A stretch of DNA of 64,000 nucleotides, taken from Candidatus Riflebacteria bacterium HGW-Riflebacteria-1. GTDB lineage: Bacteria > Muiribacteriota > Ozemobacteria > Ozemobacterales > Ozemobacteraceae. The notes under the pieces were generated by a model. The model made no database searches, had not been told where the DNA came from, and saw only the letters and a program-made list of their open reading frames with translations. Each line of letters starts with the position of its first letter. Position 1 is the first letter of the stretch. Below are positions 63,401-64,000 of the stretch, piece after piece. The stretch is taken from NCBI GenBank assembly GCA_002839445.1, contig PGYB01000012.1:140290-204289 (forward strand). Reading direction: 5' to 3'. Made by a program: the position numbers and the translations under genes.

Positions 63401-63788
63401 TCGCCTTGAAGGCGCCAACAAAGCCTATGGCACCCTGTCAATGGTCTCGGAATCGGTGCATAATCAGATAGACCGCCAGCTGATCAGCACGCGATTTCTC
63501 GACAACCTGGCAGTAAAGGGCAAGGAAAAGCCGATCGAAGTGTTCGAAGTCAGAGGCTATCGCCGCGACGAGACCGCTGGCTGGCTCGAAGCTGAGCCGG
63601 TTTATAAAAGCGGTATCGAGCAATATCTTGCCCGCAACTGGGACACGGCAATCCAGCTGTTCGAAAAAGTTTTGCAGCTCTGTCCCGGCGATGGCCCGTC
63701 AGTCATGTACATTGAGCGCAGCCGGCAGTTTAAAATAGCGCCGCCACCTGAAAACTGGGATGGCAGCTACAGCCTCAAGACAAAGTAG
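60408..63788 (+). CDS. CHASE2-adenylate/guanylate cyclase with an inserted Ig-like region
   Basis: 1126 residues. An N-terminal TM and a CHASE2 domain (about 20-235: LEWLDFRFSDFLFSYSPYLR, SGASVVALDLVYDS, RNAAATGLINIASDLDSTIR). A long unrecognised extracytoplasmic insert of about 430 residues follows, including carboxypeptidase-regulatory-like repeats (SGKASVHGKAVFANMQPASG, HETRTLPDGSFSLTSLPPGD). Three or four TM helices (about 745-825) precede a class III cyclase (metal Asp in FTDLAGFTTIS and GDAIMGFW, VNLASRLEGANK), and a TPR-like end. The upstream FecR protein probably supplies a periplasmic partner; the second messenger is likely cAMP. Confidence 0.9.
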   Translation: MTPRVEQGSRRISESGKRALLVPLLICLLALLPDLRQSLEWLDFRFSDFLFSYSPYLRAAVGRPEMPQHPVVIVNKDATFAQRFGRDPDRSDFADLLNLLNTSGASVVALDLVYDSAVNESVDNKLSAALASTAFPILAQHFVSRGRQTFEQVDLIDENARRPPWPQPLHAAISRNAAATGLINIASDLDSTIRFLPLAYHPADTEEFVLTLGYTIWISSLLAEQRGNIAAAASASAHLSAQQLFSSIYAKAPFTFSSTGHAGIDLATRRLEAVLIARISKSIRPDLAEASEKLARTLPIEQITGKTWLKMPTKPLPLLGSYEMPCLRPYFSKQTPPLKGDGITAKSMGVLLETDSDRASPFLTHKLMLNLNTDSLYEVTPPRPISGKASVHGKAVFANMQPASGAEILLLSLETDSWHETRTLPDGSFSLTSLPPGDFILYLTHHASLGWQKGTIRSRLIDATDVRLPDLMLALPTAKLALDKCPAGPGRIVIFGEPTALLRSDKSGHVGIDQVPDGFELVSLNENENFSLVDGNVILADGSAAAEHVAALLPAEGDWLLRFYHEQPLPAASASMIIENLPTGLDARIALFAPSGEAMQSTVDTPLMPMEIASISTLPQAAKMASELVRVSFVSASASESPLEITMISDIGRKYQFAAGTPTAVEPGRYLVLLKSGDARAFWLSNSISASTVFVGTSLAEDQDFVTTPINFMDRSFNRIPGVNLHATLFSALKRESFLHPAFFHSDAMPRTWPIIQFFLLMPVLLLLNTIFVSYGAMYGGICVLAAAFGWLSIATAMFLGQLLLPFFYPLLLLGSFGAVRGYIAWAISRQQEQQTRQTFGRFISAAVVDEILRTPGGLKTGSEKKELSVIFTDLAGFTTISERLSPEQLTELMNEYLDEMTRILFKFGGTLDKYIGDAIMGFWNHPQAQADHAQRATECAIAMQVKLAELREKWLKKGLPRVEVRAGINSAVCMVGFIGSEIQMNFTCLGDGVNLASRLEGANKAYGTLSMVSESVHNQIDRQLISTRFLDNLAVKGKEKPIEVFEVRGYRRDETAGWLEAEPVYKSGIEQYLARNWDTAIQLFEKVLQLCPGDGPSVMYIERSRQFKIAPPPENWDGSYSLKTK

Positions 63789-63969
63789 AGCAGTTCGCAA
63801 TACATCATCCGCAGATTACCCAGATTCCGCTGACTGAATATTTCATTCAATCTAGCTCAGCAAAGCCGTAAGCGTCATCGTTATTCTGGACACAGCTTGT
63901 AATACCATTCACAGAAAATTCGTTCACAGCGAAAAACTGGATATCGGAGTCGTCTTTGTGTTTGTCATT

Positions 63970-63995
63970 ATATATTCACCTTGTGGTGAATATAT
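63970..63995. promoter_or_regulatory. Perfect AT-rich inverted repeat at the window end, possible operator
   Basis: ATATATTCACC and GGTGAATATAT are perfect inverse arms of 11 bp around TTGT. Such dyads, at this place after a long gene-free tail (63789-64000), look like the operator of a DNA-binding repressor for a gene beyond the window; a small RNA hairpin is less likely because there is no T-run. The rest of the tail shows no gene. Confidence 0.5.
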
Positions 63996-64000
63996 GTGCT

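Overview
The window is protein-coding bacterial DNA of roughly even base composition, with short gaps and genes on both strands. It has no rRNA, tRNA, CRISPR array, transposase or phage genes. The cell appears to be Gram-negative in plan: it has an outer-membrane beta-barrel, ExbB/ExbD/TonB, a DsbD-like protein, lipoproteins and several secreted TPR proteins. The strong two-component and cyclic-nucleotide signalling content and the many unrecognised exported proteins suggest a poorly sampled lineage. I thought of a Riflebacteria-like candidate phylum, but this is a guess because no marker gene settles it.

Layout. 1-4732: signalling island (end of a histidine kinase, a 13-codon response-regulator remnant, a CHASE/PAS hybrid kinase, and a frameshifted REC/HD-GYP gene). 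5026-9791: DsbD-like protein with permuted domains, a thioredoxin-fold protein, a 5'-nucleotidase, an orphan HicB and FxsA. 9858-18740 (minus): Uup ABC-F, then the set tatA, TPR protein, plugless barrel, exbB, exbD, tonB, with GA-rich tandem repeats and hairpins after tonB. 19055-25282: envelope-glycan type island with three glycosyltransferases, membrane proteins, a zinc-finger protein and a lipoprotein. 25273-30498: a 1741-residue hybrid kinase. 30829-37326: uridine phosphorylase, a small ORF with strong hairpins, DUF1015, an operon of ferredoxin, pyridoxal kinase, HAD phosphatase and THEP1 NTPase, then a CAT-family acetyltransferase. 37814-40884: two tandem paralogous membrane proteins and EttA. 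40951-47260 (minus): TPR membrane protein, a DUF4258 gene broken by a stop, a small exported protein and a VIT/VWA/DUF2135 protein. 47473-50947: a class III cyclase, a Cys-rich miniprotein and an Ogt-AlkA repair fusion. 50960-54925: MBL hydrolase and the GlgM-GlgE maltose-1-phosphate pair. 55392-58737: an exported protein with CPxxGxY motifs and an M48 protease. 58920-63788: FecR-domain protein plus CHASE2-cyclase.

The most notable structure outside genes is a dispersed repeat family of five copies (near 11.9, 30.6, 37.4, 55.0 and 57.1 kb). All copies have the same orientation, and each starts about 80-130 bp upstream of the start codon of a leftward gene. In three cases a good sigma-70-type promoter lies between the repeat and the gene. 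The longer copies carry conserved hairpins and DnaA-box-like 9-mers.
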